From: Gnetum montanum
Lineage: Eukaryota; Streptophyta; Gnetopsida; Gnetales; Gnetaceae
DNA length: 64,000 bases
Reading direction: 5' to 3'
Assembly (NCBI GenBank): GCA_015680685.1
Contig: MNCI01015663.1
Location: 53,330 to 117,329, forward strand
Each line of letters opens with the position of its first letter. Position 1 is the first letter of the stretch. The notes beneath the pieces are model-generated. The model did not search any database. It saw only the letters and a program-made list of their open reading frames with translations, and was not told the origin of the DNA. Below, in pieces: positions 46,600 to 59,008 of the stretch. The translations under genes and the position numbers were made by a program.

Positions 46600-46835
46600 C
46601 TACACTTGTGCTTTCTACTCAAAGGCATAATCCTATGCTTCTTACTAAGAGTTATAGTTACAATCCTATGCTTCTTACTCAAATTTAGAGTCACAATCCT
46701 ATGCTCCTTGCTCAAACTCACAGTCATAATCTTTTGCTTCCTACTCAAAGACATAGTCAAGAAAACTTATTACTTGCTGAGAGTCATAATCAAGAACATG
46801 TACTTCCTGCTCAAAGTCACTCTACAATAATCTCT
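46600..46835 (+). repeat. Tandem repeat, about 33-36-bp unit, protein-coding look
   Basis: Seven or so units of the type CACAATCCTATGCTTCTTACTCAAA. In one frame (46,701-46,901 is open) it encodes repeats like HSHNLLLPTQR, SQENLLLAES, NQEHVLPAQS. Units are degenerate. It lies immediately right of C1, so it was part of the C1 insertion site. Parent gene or element not recognised. Confidence 0.7.
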
Positions 46836-47997
46836 TCATCGCCACCCACTCACAAAGGTGTGTTTTTTTATCTTTCTTCTTTTTCTCTTTTTCTTGGATA
46901 ATAGAAACAATTCATGAAGGAAGTGATGATACCAAGCCAACCACATTCCAATCCTCTTGACACTTATTTCCCTAATTGAATACTAGATTTTTCACTTTGT
47001 GCTAAGATGTTCAACCCCTTATGTCTTTACTACATGAAACCTAAAAGTCCTATTCCTTGCTCTTGATCATCCTAGTTTAAAATCATCAACTATATGCACC
47101 ATCCTCCTTCCTATGCCTTAAGTTGGAGAAAGTTACATTGGGTAAAACCCCTAGCAAATGATTGGCCATGGCAAGAAATAATATAATGAATGAACTAAGT
47201 AGTGAAAAGAATAAAAATAAACCTAGCATCAACCCATGACCCAAGGAAAGAGAAGAAACTAAATAGTGAAAGAAAAGAAATGCATAAATATAAAATTACA
47301 TAAATTATGATAAACATATATGCTTGAAACAAAATTTAATTGGATATAGAATAAAATAAACTATAAATCTAAATCTCCATAAATATATATAAATGACATA
47401 ATAATAAATGTCTAATCCATATATAATCCATAAATGCAAAAGCTAGGAAAACAAGAAATGACATCTAATACAATGTTAAAATGCCAAAACATAAATAGTG
47501 AAAGCTCCAAGATGGAAACATAACATCATCAATCATACTAAAACAACTCAGGGAACCATCCATGATTGCCAATCTTTTCCTAGTCCAATCAACCTATAAA
47601 TAAAATGGGTTATTAGTATAAAACTAAGAAAGAAACCTTGGCACCATCCTAAATCAAAGAAACAAAAAATATCAAGGGAGTTAGAAGGAGCATGGCTAAC
47701 TTGCAAAATGTATTAGCTCAAGAACATCTAGACAAAAAAATAAGCATATAGCCAAACATCCATCCATTAAACAATACTAATATCAAATTTTTCCAACTAC
47801 AACCATTATCACAAATAAGGAGGCTAGCACATGTCACACATAATGTCAAATGTGTATCATGTTTTCATGTGTACTTACCAATTTTCAAAACCAAAATGTA
47901 TCCAAATTTAATATCAAATTACCATATGCATGGATTTATTATTAATCTCAAACTAAACATGAAAAGTCTCCAAGACTCACTTTAAATACTCCCAAAT
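46836..47997. other. AT-rich unassigned sequence left of A4
   Basis: No supportable gene. Short A-rich runs and TATA-rich stretches (47,280-47,430). Continues on the other side of A4 at 57,240. Confidence 0.4.
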
Positions 47998-48002
47998 ATA
48001 CT

Positions 48003-48887
48003 TGAGTGGCGAGGTACCCCTACACCCAACCATATGAATCACAAAGCATTCACGCACAATCTAGTCAAATTCCATGAACTCTATAGTTTTCTAGTGCACT
48101 AGTTCTCTAGGAAGTGAACTGGACATTGAGAATGTTCGTTGTCTTCCCAACTACACTATTGAAGCTTAAGGGTATGGCTTAAGTGTAATTGAGGCACATG
48201 ATTCTTATCATTTTGTGTTGTATGGTTTTGGTACTTGAAATAAATAGCATAAAAAATAAAGTAATTTAATGTCTATTTTAATCTAATTGACTAACTATTA
48301 TGTAACTAGTCCTAACACAAGTATCTAGTCCCACTTGTCGTACACATCTTGAAAACATATAACATTGCTAGGTTACTAAGTGTTAAGTGTTGCTAGGATT
48401 ACCAAACATCATACGCATGTGCAAAGTAGTTGTACTTATGTATTTACTTAATTTCTATTTAGCTTATCTCACTTAATTAGCTTAATTACTAAGGAACATT
48501 GAATAAATAATTGAAAACATTAAATGCATGAATAAAATATTTAAGCTATCCAAAATGCTACAAGGTTTATCAAGAAGCTCATCTTCATTGCTGCACACAC
48601 TATCATGCTTAAGTATAATAGTGCTTGAATAAAGGTTCGTACACAATGATTCCTATTGCAGGCATTCGGGAAAATATTCTAACTTTCAAATGGAAACACT
48701 ACAAGATCTTTGCTACAACTATGAAAAGATGATGCCTAAACACAGTAGGTTGGCATGTATGTATAGGTAAGAATGGACCCTACATCAACAAGGCCACATC
48801 AACACATCAAATGATGCATTAACATGGCCTAGTTGATGCAGCCCAATCGATGAGACCTCAGCGATGTGGCCAATCTACGACTCATCA
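48003..48887 (-). repeat. 3' LTR of A4
   Basis: 885 bp. On the - strand it starts TGATGAGTCGTAGATTGG and ends TACCTCGCCACTCA; the terminal TCA of the family consensus is missing at this end. R motifs AATAAAGGTTCG (inverted) and GGTTACTAAG blocks as in the other copies. Confidence 0.88.
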
Positions 48888-48905
48888 TACCTCCATGACT
48901 AAATG
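48888..48905 (-). promoter_or_regulatory. Polypurine tract of A4
   Basis: The - strand reads CATTTAGTCATGGAGGTA directly before the LTR, with the conserved GAGGATGAGTTT upstream. Confidence 0.75.
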
Positions 48906-49149
48906 GAAACTCATCCTCGAGGTCTTTACAAAATTGGAAATGTATGGGATTATTGACTAGCACATGACTCAACAAAACAACATGACAAAACTGAGTGCCC
49001 AAGTGTACAGATCAACAAAATTGCAAATTGTGATGTTCACGATATAAAATTGAACACCAAACAAAAATTGGACAACATATCCTTTGATGGTGTGAAGACA
49101 ATTCTCCAGGTGGTGGAGGCTCCTAAGGCTTTGATGAACCTTCTCCAAC

Positions 49150-50960
49150 TTCAGGCACATGCGGTGGTTGAGGTTGTTATAGTTGTCTAGCTACTATTGC
49201 AACTTCTAGTGGCAAATGAAAAGCATTTAGTAATGCTTTCATTTTTCCCTCCTTACTCTTGGGATCATGCATGATCCATGTAGCTTTACCAATATGGGCT
49301 AGAATGGGCACATGCAAAGGACAAGGAATTACTGGGAATAGCTTCTTAGCATTGATAAACTAGGCAGCAAATTGTTTCCATTTGATATCTAATACCTTGA
49401 CTATGTTCTACAGCTCTTAGTAGTCATTCACTCTTCTGGCTAGGTTCTTTGTCATTGATCATTGATCAATGAATTGTGCCTTGAGAACTTCAAGTTTAGT
49501 GTTTGCCATCTCAAGCTTTTGCTTGGTGTCCTTGTGGTGCTTGAACTATGCCTCATACAGCAAGTACGAGCTAGCCACTTATTTTTTGAGTTCTGATCAT
49601 GGCCATTCAACAGTCAACATTATCAAATTTTTGTATTGAAGATTGGACAATTCCATATATTCTATCATTTCCTCAATTTGCAACTCCTTCATGTAGATCT
49701 CCACTTTGTTATTGGCATCTATCCCATCAATGATAGGCTTCCATACTTCTCTTCCTTGCTAAAGTTGTTCAAGGGCCTCATTTACTTTTTCCTTAGCCAT
49801 TTGGATATGCTTCTCATTCACCTCCTTTTGCAGGCCAACCTGGTCTCTATAGTGATTCTTAACTCTATTAAATTTGAGAGCCTTATTCTTCCACGTAGTA
49901 ATTTTAATGGTAGATTTCTAGCATAAGGCACAAACTTCCTACATAGATTGTGATTTTCTACTGTGAATTTGCCCAATTCCATGTTTGATCTAGCTAGCTG
50001 CTCCTATTGTTAATAGATAAATTCTTGCATTTGTTGTTTTTGTGCATCAACATTTCACAGGTGATGGTTTTTTACAGTTAGTGTTTCATTTTCCTGATGC
50101 ATCTGAACCAAATCCTTTTGAACTAAATAGGTCTTTACTTTAGCCATAGACTAATTAAAAATAGATGTTACCATTCCCTCCTCAACTTGCTTTCATCACT
50201 CTTCAAGCTATAGAAAAGCTTCATCTTTAGTTATCACAGGTTTAAGGAGTATAGGGTTAGCAAAGCAGGTACATAATTCAGCAACCTCCACAGCCAAGCA
50301 TTGATTTTGTGCTTGAGCCATTTCAAGTTACCCGTCTAGGATGATATATTTCTCCTTTTTCTCAAGCAACTCCAACTAGATTGCAGTAATGTTATTTGGA
50401 AAATTGAAGATGTCTAGAATTGGTTGCCCAGTCCCCATCTGTCAATCCAGCAACTCTTCTTACTGGGCTATACTCAATCTTTCATTGATAGTTCCTAGGG
50501 ACATCTAAACATCTCAAAGTGCAAATATGTCTGGTACAAATGTTGTAGATGCATTAAGTGCTTCTGCTATTTAGTCAACAACCACTTCTACAGCTATCTC
50601 TTACCCTTCATGCTACATCGCCAGTACAGTTGCCCCCTTGCCCTCCTCCAAGCATACTGAAAAGGAGACAACATTCCCAAAGATTTCTGGGAATGTATGA
50701 TGTTTAGATAGAGATATTGTTACCTCTCAAGCATTAGGATTCGATCTTGTGGACAACTACATTCATTAGGCTAAGAATATTGATCCACCTCCCTCTACCT
50801 AACTAACTATTTGAGCCATCTCATTAAGGTGACTCATCCTAGGTCGATGTATAGATGGATATCCACCACTTATTCCTACTTACTACTCCCACTCACTCAA
50901 TAGCTATTCATATTTTGTGTAAGTGCTCAATGGCTATGCAGGCCTTCGACATTGTTTCTT
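49150..50960 (-). pseudogene. A4 env-position ORF remnant
   Basis: Collinear with A2 13,010-14,890 on the opposite strand. For example, CCATTTCAAGTTACCCGTCT at 50,318-50,337 is the complement of A2 GGGTAACTTAAAATGG at 13,651-13,666. The N-terminal domain block is lost in the deletion and only the coiled-coil region remains. Very many stops. Confidence 0.65.
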
Positions 50961-51560
50961 AAGTGGGTGGTGGAGGTGACAGCTACTACTTCTGCCCATT
51001 TGGTGCAGTAGTCGACTGCTATGATGATGTATGCCTTTCCATTGGATGTGGGTGTGATGGAACCCATGAAGTCTATGCCCCATATGTCAAAGGGCTCCAA
51101 TGGTTGAATCCATTATTTAGAACCCTTCATTCGTGTCGTCATCTCACCATCTCATTGACAATGCTTACAAGATCGAATAAATTGGTGGGTGTCCCTAAAG
51201 ATTATAGGCCAATAGTATCCTACCATTAGGATTTTTATGGTTGTGCATCTCCCTGCATAGTGGCCTCTACAAGGACCTTCATGAGCATCCTGGAGAATGC
51301 ACAATTAGTCCATATCAAGGACACACCAACGAACTAGGCCATTGGCACACACCTTGTAAAGGTATCCTTTGATCTCCATGAAGTACTTAGCCCAATGAAG
51401 ACACTATTGTTTCTTCCTAAAGTCTAAATCTTATGGCATCTCCTAAGTAAAAAGGTAGCTAAGGATGCCATCATACCATTTTGATTTAGCAGACACTTGA
51501 TCATTTATTGCTCCTATAAAGAGGGGTTCTTCTAAAAATTAATCAAAGAGCTGGCTCTCC
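50961..51560 (-). pseudogene. A4 integrase, truncated
   Basis: - strand: zinc-binding region (complement of 51,130-51,300, with the codons for H and C-x2-C of CKHCQ), then [14 protein letters not shown] and [17 protein letters not shown] up to about 50,975. The core is cut before the second catalytic Asp and joined to ACC-rich codons of the third ORF (complement of 50,945-50,965). Confidence 0.75.
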
Positions 51561-53170
51561 TCCTCTTTATTATCCCATCTTAACTAAGAGAGATGGTTAG
51601 CAACCACATTCTTAGTTCCTTTCTAATCTACCATTGTGTGATTGAATTTCTATAAGATCATGAGCCAACGTATGATACAAGGGCTCATTGTTGGCTTGTT
51701 CATTAGGAAACAGATGGCACTATGACCTATGTGCACAAACACCTTATAACCAAGCACATAGTGCTTGAACTTTTTGAGAGCATACACCACTACCATTAGT
51801 TCCTTCTCAGTTGTGGTGTAATTTAATTATGCACCCACAATGCTTCAGCTTATGCAATAGATATAGTATAGATGTTTCTTATTGTCCAATTGTGTAAGCA
51901 CAACTCCCAAGGCATAATTAGATGCATCCATCATTATGTGAAATGATCTAGACTAGTCTAGTGCCCATAGAATTGGAGTTTTTATGAGTTTTTCAATCAC
52001 ATTCCTTGGTCCAAATGAATGGAGCATCTTTCTTTGTAAGCTCGACTAACAACTTTGTGATCTTAAAGAAATTCTCTATAAACTACCAATAGTAGCCAAT
52101 GTATCTGAGGAATGATCAAATGTCCTTGACTATCTCTAGTTTTCATGTAATTCCTTGGATGACCCTTATCTTTTTCGGGTCTACCTCAATCCCTGCTTGA
52201 GTAGTTCTATGCCCCAATACTATGCCTTCCTAGACCATTAAATGGCTTTTTTGCTAATTGAGCCTAAGGTTTGTTTCAACACATATTTTCAGTACTTACT
52301 CAAGGTGATCTAGGGCTTCTTCAAATGTATCCCCATAGGTAGAGAAGTCATCCATAAAGACTTCTATTGTGCTACCAATCTACTATTGAAAAATCCTAAG
52401 GACTAGGATTGGAATGTTACAAGGGCATTGCACAGACTGAATAGCATCTTGCAATATGAAAAAGTCTCCCAAGAACTTATGAACATTATTTTGGCCTGAT
52501 CTTCAGGTGTAATCTAGATTTGGTTATAGCCACTATAACCATCCAAGAAGCTATAATAATAATGCCCAGATATGGTGTCCAACACTTGGTTCACAAATGG
52601 CACTAGAAAATGATCTTTAAATGTTGCCATATTCAACAACTTAAAGTCAATACAGATGTGCCACTTACCACCTTTCTTTGGCATAATTATGAGTGAGCTA
52701 ACCCACTCACTATCTACGATAGGATAGATGAACCCCACCTTGAGAATTTTTTCCTCTTTGATGATCTACTTCAACTTGGGGTTTAGCCACCTTTCTGGAT
52801 ACCTTCTTAGCTTCATGGCCAGGTCAGTGTAGATACAATGTTGGCATATCTATGGATCAATTCCAATTATTTTAGGATATGACCAAGAAAAGGTTGTTGG
52901 CCATTTGTTAACCACCTTCAATAGCTTGTCCTTTTGTTCGGAAGCAAGATTTGCATTAATTATAACTAGCTTGCCATTTTCTAAAAATGCATATTTTATG
53001 CCAACTGGTAGAGTTTTTAACTTTAGGGGCTCTAACTTGAAATTATCAGGGATTTCCAACTCTCCCCAATAGGTATCATCATCTTCATCATCAAAGAGTT
53101 GGTGATGAACTTTCTCAAGTTCATCCATGCCCTCAATGTAGGCATATGTCAGGCTCTCAATAGGTTCCAT
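51561..53170 (-). pseudogene. A4 reverse transcriptase and RNase H remnants
   Basis: - strand frames: 53170-52850 (MEPIESLTYAYIEGMDELEK ... YAFLENGKLVIINA, KVVNKWPTTFSWSYPKI), then 52738-52514 (MGFIYPIVDSEWVSSLIIMP, KKGGKWHICIDFKLLNMATF, FLDGYSGYNQI). The MDD site is broken near 52,350. RNase H blocks with YTTIEKELMAV-like codons lie near 51,800 and HLSWLRWDN near 51,570. Stops mainly TAG. Confidence 0.8.
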
Positions 53171-53505
53171 GCATAGTGTGCTACTATCAAAGTTAGCTGT
53201 CAGCCATTGGGTGCCCTCTTGTTTTATGGCTACTACGTATAGGGACCTTTAGATATCAATTTCATGTGCACACTAATTGCATGCTTTAAGGAATGTACTT
53301 TTGATGGACAAAATTTTCTGCATGAAATTGCACCCATTATCACTGTACATGATGCATGGAACTCAGTTCTTCTCAAGCCATCCAAATTCATTTTCATTAG
53401 ATATTTTCAAGGAGAGGTCCCTAATGCTCATTCATGCATCAATAATGCTCAGCCATGCATGTCCCATAATGATCGAAAAGTCACCTTTGTAGTCTTCTAC
53501 CTTGA

Positions 53506-53814
53506 TCACACAAAAATCAGTAGGATAGGACCATCCACAACTATGGTTATAATGTCCTCCACTAATGCCAAAGTGAAAATGATTGATTCATCTACCAATT
53601 CCAAGTGGATATTCCTCTTCTTGAGAGGTGGTAGGTTCCAGGCCTTGTACATGTCACAGTAGATGAGATTGACACCAGAACCAGAATCAAGAAGAGCCTT
53701 ACATGGCTCGTGTCTAGCAATTTGCAAGTAAATAAAAGAACTTCCAAGATCAGATCTTTTCATGGGAACATTATTAACCTTGATCCAATCGAAGACAATG
53801 TGAGTTAACATCAT
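53506..53814 (-). pseudogene. A4 aspartic protease
   Basis: An uninterrupted 102-codon frame. MMLTHIVFDWIKVNNVPMKR, then IARHEPCKALLDSGSGVNLI with the active-site motif DSG intact (A-L-L-D-S-G-S-G), then DMYKAWNLPPLKKRNIHLEL. The best preserved protease of the family in the window, though the downstream part is shifted. Confidence 0.82.
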
Positions 53815-54479
53815 AGTGCAGATCTAAGGTGGCATTTGGTTTGAAGGGATATCAAATTTGTTTGATGCAGAGGATGAGCTGAAGATAGAGGACAACCAGT
53901 GCATCAAGTTATGAGGGTTTGGGAGAACTATTGGGTCAGAAAAATGGTTGTTTCCTGGATCGATTGTCTAAACCACTCAGCTAGAAGGTCAATTGTAAAT
54001 TTATAGCCGTCATAGCATTTCATTGTTGTGGTTGATGATAAATTTTGCCTTGCATGAATAGAGCAAGAGGTAACTAGGATGAGGGTGGAGGGATGTATGT
54101 AGACGGATGCGAAGGGTGGTATGGATACAGGTGCTCCCCTCAAGTAGATGGTGAATGAGTTCAATGCTCCTCTGGAGGATAATAGTGATGTTGGAATGAT
54201 GCATGATTGATAGAGCTTCATGGAGAAATAGGTTGTTAAACATAGTACCTATATGGATCTGGTTACTTGTACGAGTACTACTATCTTGGCAATGGCATTC
54301 CCCATGACTGTGGTTGGTGCAACAACTGGCATTTCTCATACGATTATGGTGGAGCTCCACTTGAATAGTAAACTTATTGTTGCTGGTGGAACTACCTTGG
54401 ATTGCCTTAAGGATAAGGTAATCATCTAGGTGCTTGCCTCCATGCTAATCAAGGATTCAACGCGTACACCCCAGACTCT

Positions 54480-56271
54480 TATAAGTGCGACACCATAGGG
54501 AAGCATCTCTTTGGATGTTCATATAGACAAATGTCACATCCAACATCATCATCAGAGTCTACCTTCACAACTTCTTCTACTATAGCAGCTTTGCCCTTAC
54601 ATCTCTGATAGGCACATTTAGCTTCTTTCCACCTCCTATGGTTGCAATCACTATTCTACTCTTTGGATTCTTTAGCAATCTTCATAGCAGTTTGGAATTT
54701 TTCATTCAAAGAGTCCCATATTTTATCAACCTTTGCCAAAATATCATAAACATATTTTTGTATGGGCACGAATTTCCTGTTCACCACATCATCAAGTGGT
54801 GACTCCTCCTCATCACAGAATCGAACCTCACTTTTCCTAATGGAAGGGTCCCTATTATATTCTTCTACACTTTCCCTTTTTTGCAACTAACCTTCTTCTT
54901 TTGCTACCTACTCTATCAGCCTTTGTATCCGATAAGCTCTTAGTTTGGATAGTCTCCCTTGGGCATAAACCCCAAAAGTTCTTCTAGTTTTTGCTCTAAG
55001 CCCATCTATGATGTGGCAGAGTTGTTTCCTCTAAGAATAACCATGGTTAAGACATCGATGTAAGAGAGAATAATATCTACCCATGGTAGCATCCAAGGAT
55101 TCATGTGTTCCCTATTTCCAGCCTTGGATTTTCCTTCTTAAATTATACACTCTAGAGTATGTCTGGTATTTATCATTAAATAGTTCTAACATGGTACTCC
55201 ATCTACGAATAAATTCTAGTTGTAAGAATCAGTATTAGCTTTCTGCCTCTTTGATGAGTGCCCTAGGGAATAGCTTCAATTTCTACCAATCATTTTCAAT
55301 ATTCTATAAGGCACAAGCATCATGGAATGCTTGGAGATGTGTTTATGAATTAAAGTTATATCCCTCCCTCAAATCTTGGGATGTTATTCTTGTCTAAGCA
55401 CTTGATCCAACTATCTCTCACATGCCTGGTTGGAATTTTATAGCCTTTACAATATTTAGCATGCTTCAAGTTGCTAGCAAAGGCTCATCATCATCAGTAT
55501 TTCATTGTCATTGATGGTGTCCTATGTTACCCCTTCGATTATTATGAACATAGATATCAAAATTATTGTCCTACTGCTCACCTCCATCATGATTGTTCCT
55601 TCTGTAGTCCTTTTCAGAACTAGATGAAGAGGAAGAAGAATATGTAGATGAAGAGGGCAAAGAGGGAGGAGGACTACCAACACCATGGTATCTATCAACT
55701 CCCCTTCAGTTGTCACGACCACATTTGTCAAGTTTCTCATCATCATGATGCTTGTCCAAGCCCCTGCCTTGGCTACCATCTTTACCTGAACCTAGTTTAT
55801 TGATAGTGAAATGTAGATTTCGGTTCACACCCCATCACTAGTAGTGACAGGTGGAGAATTTTCATGTTGAGAGCCCCTAGAGAGAGGGTCCTCATTGTCA
55901 TTTTGGTTCAACATGAACAAGGGATTAGTAAACTATTTCTCCTTCATGAACTCATGTTGCTTCTCCTGGTTTTGATCTCTCTAGCATTGTGTTTCAGTGA
56001 GACAGTAGTCCCGATATTCATGATCATGCACAATGTACTCTTATTGAAGATCATGGATGCCTAACTTCTTAAGAGTTTGAAGTAGCATCACAGGCATAGA
56101 TCAATCAAGTGGCATTACAATGTTGCCTTACATGTCACGCCCCCGCAGTTGTTCGTCCTAGTGTAGGATGAAGGTGAAATCAGGCACATACACATCTAGA
56201 TGAGTATATATCATCTTGCACTCTTGAGGGACTGATGGTTTAGTATCATCATGCCTATGAGAAAAATACAT
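54480..56271 (-). pseudogene. A4 gag remnant
   Basis: Begins MYFSHRHDDTKPSVPQEC at 56,271, homologous to A2 gag. The Ser-rich linker is at about 55,620-55,680. Core domain codons STMLELFNDKYQTYSRV near 55,150-55,200. An open stretch at 54886-54656 is charged (RKSEVRFCDEEESPLDDVVN ... DSLNEKFQTAMKIAKESKE). The Cys-His part lies near 54,500. Frameshifts and TAG stops throughout. Confidence 0.78.
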
Positions 56272-56404
56272 TTTACAAACAAATAAAATATCAGTGTGCT
56301 TATGTAATTATATTATGTGTGAGAATGTTGTTGACCTTAGGGTTCGTCCAATGATGTTAATGATATTCACTAATCCTAGATAGTGCACGTTTCAACAAAA
56401 ATAG

Positions 56405-56423
56405 TCCCTAGCAACAATGCCAA
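56405..56423 (-). promoter_or_regulatory. Primer binding site of A4, tRNA-Asp type, decayed
   Basis: The - strand reads TTGGCATTGTTGCTAGGGA right after the LTR end CTCATCA; only transitions separate it from TTGGCGCCGTTGCCGGGGA. Confidence 0.82.
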
Positions 56424-57234
56424 TGATGAGCAGCAAGGTACCCCTACACCCAACCATATGAATCACAAAGCGTTCATGCATAATTCGGACAAATTCTATG
56501 GACTTTGTAGTTTTCCAATGCACTAGTTTTCTGGGAAGTGAACTGGGCATTGAGAACGTTCGTTGTCTCCCTAACTACACTTGTGAAGCTCAAGGGTATG
56601 GTTTAAGTGTAATTGAGGCATATGATTTTTATCATTTTGTGTTTTATGATTTTGGTACTTGAAATAAATAGGATAAAGAATAAAGTAATTTAATGTCTAC
56701 TTTAATCTAATTTAATTCCACTTGCCATACACATCCTGAACACATACAATGTTGCTAGGTTACCAAGTGTTAAGCGATACTAGGATTACCAAATGTCATA
56801 CGCATGCTCAAAGTGGTTGTACTTATGTGTTTACTTAATCACTATTTATCTTATCTCACTTAATTACTTAATTAGCTTAATTAGTGAAGAACATTAAATA
56901 AATAGCTAAAAACATTAAATGCGTGAATAAAATATTTAAGCTATCCAGAATGCTACAAGGTTTATCAAGAAGTTTGTCTTTATTACTACACACACTATCG
57001 TGCTCAAATAAAGATCCATACACTCAATGACTCCTACTACAAGCACTTGGGAAAATATTCTAACTTTTGAATGGAAACACTATAAGAGCTTCACAACAAC
57101 TATGACATGATGATGCCTACACATGGTGGGTTGGCATGTATTTATAGGCAAGAACAAACTTTGTGTCGACAGGGCCTAGTCGATGTGGCCTAGTCGACGA
57201 GGCATCATTGATGTGGCCAATTTGTGACTTATCA
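56424..57234 (-). repeat. 5' LTR of A4
   Basis: 811 bp. On the - strand it starts TGATAAGTCACAAATTGG and ends GGTACCTTGCTGCTCATCA; TATA-type GCCTATAAATACATG near 57,133-57,148 (- strand). Shorter than the 3' LTR through internal deletions. Confidence 0.88.
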
Positions 57235-57239
57235 ATACT

Positions 57240-57889
57240 AGTGCTAGATGTGTCAAGTAGAACTCACCTCTAACATTCTAGAGGCATCAAATGAAAAGGA
57301 CCAATGAGCCATGGAATCACCCTCTTGCATAGGATGGGACCTATAATGAAAGCCACACTAATACATCCCTGTGGAAATTAATCACTAATACAGCCCTATA
57401 GGAGTCAAGCACCAAACACCTCTAAGAAGCCCATCTCCAACCAGCTACATAAACTTAGTGCTAGCTCCAATATCAAAACAATTAATAAACATACAAACAT
57501 GGCATCCAAACTTATAGTGCAGAGCAACCACAAAACCAAAAAAAAAATACATCTCATCAAAGAGATCCACTAATCCAAGGAATCCTCATAAGGATACCAA
57601 TTCAAGGAATAACATAACACTGTCAAATCCAAACCAATCTCACGAAAACTCAACATCACAAGGAATCAAACACAACATCCAAACAGATCTCACTTATTTC
57701 AAATAATAACCAAACATGCAAACTAATCCAAGAAGAGGAATCATTAATCATAGCTTCCAAACAAACTAATTAAGCCACAACAAAGGAAGACTCAACTTAC
57801 CAACAACCAACAACCACATATGAATTAACATTCAAACCATGAAATATCCACTTATCCAAGAAGGATGTAACAAAACTCAAAATCCCAAT
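57240..57889. other. AC-rich unassigned sequence between A4 and A5
   Basis: Continuation of the sequence left of A4. Rich in CAAA/AACC, no frame of note, no repeat ends. Confidence 0.4.
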
Positions 57890-57954
57890 GAAAATGATGA
57901 GTGGCAAGGTACCCCTACGCTCAACCATATGAATACAAGTGTTTCACGAACGAT

Positions 57955-58078
57955 CCGGTCAAATTCCATGAACTAAGTGCTTATGCGCCCTTGTGGAACA
58001 AGGATGGGTTGGTTGNTGGTCAAATTCCACGAACTAAGTGCTTATGCGCCCTTGTGGAACAAGGATAGGTTGGTTGAT
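57955..58078 (-). repeat. Near-exact duplication around an N
   Basis: GGTCAAATTCCATGAACTAA...TGGGTTGGTTG is followed by N at 58,017 and then almost the same 60-odd bases again (two or three differences). This may be a joining artefact between contigs rather than a biological repeat. Confidence 0.8.
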
Positions 58079-58719
58079 CGTTGTCTTCCCAAGCTTAGCT
58101 GTATGTAATCATTGTATGGTTAAGTAAGCTTGAAGCATATGATTTTTATAGCTTTTATGTTTTTATGTCCTATGCTAGTAGGGAAGGAGAGAGGTAACTA
58201 AGTGAATAATTTAACTTAACTACTCATTAAATAAGTTCTAACTAATCCTAACACCAGCATCCATTCCCACTTGTTGTACACATCCTGAACCAGTGCAACA
58301 CTATTGGGATACCAAATGCTAACCGTTACTAGGTTACCAAGCGTTACACGCATGCTTGAAGTGGTCGTGCTTGTGTAATATAACGATTTTCTTAATTGAT
58401 CAAAATAAATTGCTATGCTATAATAGAAATGTAAAGTGCATAAAAAATTAAATGCATAAGAAAATAAAATAAAATAAATGCGTAAGAAAACAAATCTCAA
58501 GTGCTACAAGGATGAATCAAAAAGCTCGTCTTTATTGTTGTACACAAGGTGTGCTCAGATACAAAATGCTCAATTAAAGATCCGTCCACACTTAGCCCTC
58601 TTACTGCAAGCACTTGGAAAATACTCTAACTTTCAAATAGACTACAAGAGTTTTGCTACTTGACTGCTAAAAGACTTCCTCCCAATTGTGCACTTGGGCA
58701 CTGTATTTATAGACTTGGG

Positions 58720-58985
58720 AGCAACTACTCTAATAATTAGAGTAACCACTCTAATAATTAGAATAACTGCTAAAGTAACTGCTAGAGTAACCACTCTAAT
58801 AATTAGAATCACTACTAAAGTAACCGTTAGAGTAACCACTCTAATAATTAGAATAACTGCTAGAGTAACCACTCTAATAATTAGAATCACTGCTAAAGTA
58901 ACCGCTAGAGTAACCACTCTAATAATTAGAATAACTGGTAGAGTAACCACTCAAGTAATTACAGTAACCACTAGAGTAATCGCTC
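58720..58985 (-). repeat. Minisatellite in the U3 of the A5 LTR
   Basis: Alternating units of AGAGTAACCACTCTAATAAT / TAGAATAACTGCTAAAGTAA type, about seven long units. AGAGTAACCACTCT is itself an inverted repeat. Lies upstream of the LTR promoter. Overlapping frames here on both strands are artefacts of the repeat. Confidence 0.85.
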
Positions 58986-58991
58986 TCATCA

Positions 58992-59008
58992 TACCCCCAT
59001 GACTGAAT
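58992..59008 (-). promoter_or_regulatory. Polypurine tract of A5
   Basis: The - strand reads ATTCAGTCATGGGGGTA right before the LTR, the best preserved PPT of the family. Confidence 0.8.

Larger units (their letters stand above)
48003..57234 (-). mobile_element. A4: Athila-like element with integrase-third ORF deletion
   Basis: 3' LTR 48003-48887 and 5' LTR 56424-57234 (- strand orientation), with perfect target duplications ATACT (47998-48002 and 57235-57239). PBS at 56,405-56,423 and PPT at 48,888-48,905. Order on the - strand: gag (56,271 downward), PR, RT, RNase H, integrase N-terminal half, then directly the env-position ORF. Compared with A2, about 3.8 kb from mid-integrase through the post-integrase spacer are missing. 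Length 9,232 bp. Confidence 0.92.
57895..58991 (-). repeat. 3' LTR of A5
   Basis: 1,097 bp. On the - strand it starts TGATGAGAGCGATTACTC and ends GGTACCTTGCCACTCATCA. CTATAAATAC near 58,700-58,712 (- strand). Two expansions explain its length: a minisatellite (58,720-58,985) and a 60-odd-bp duplication at 57,955-58,078. Confidence 0.9.

Noticed and set aside
55864-56064. + strand hydrophobic frame of 66 codons
   Set aside because: Antisense to A4 gag; hydrophobicity comes from the complement of Asn/Lys/His codons.
58642-59002. Long open frames on both strands with Thr-Val-Ile repeats
   Set aside because: Produced by the minisatellite of the A5 LTR; stop-free only because of the unit length.
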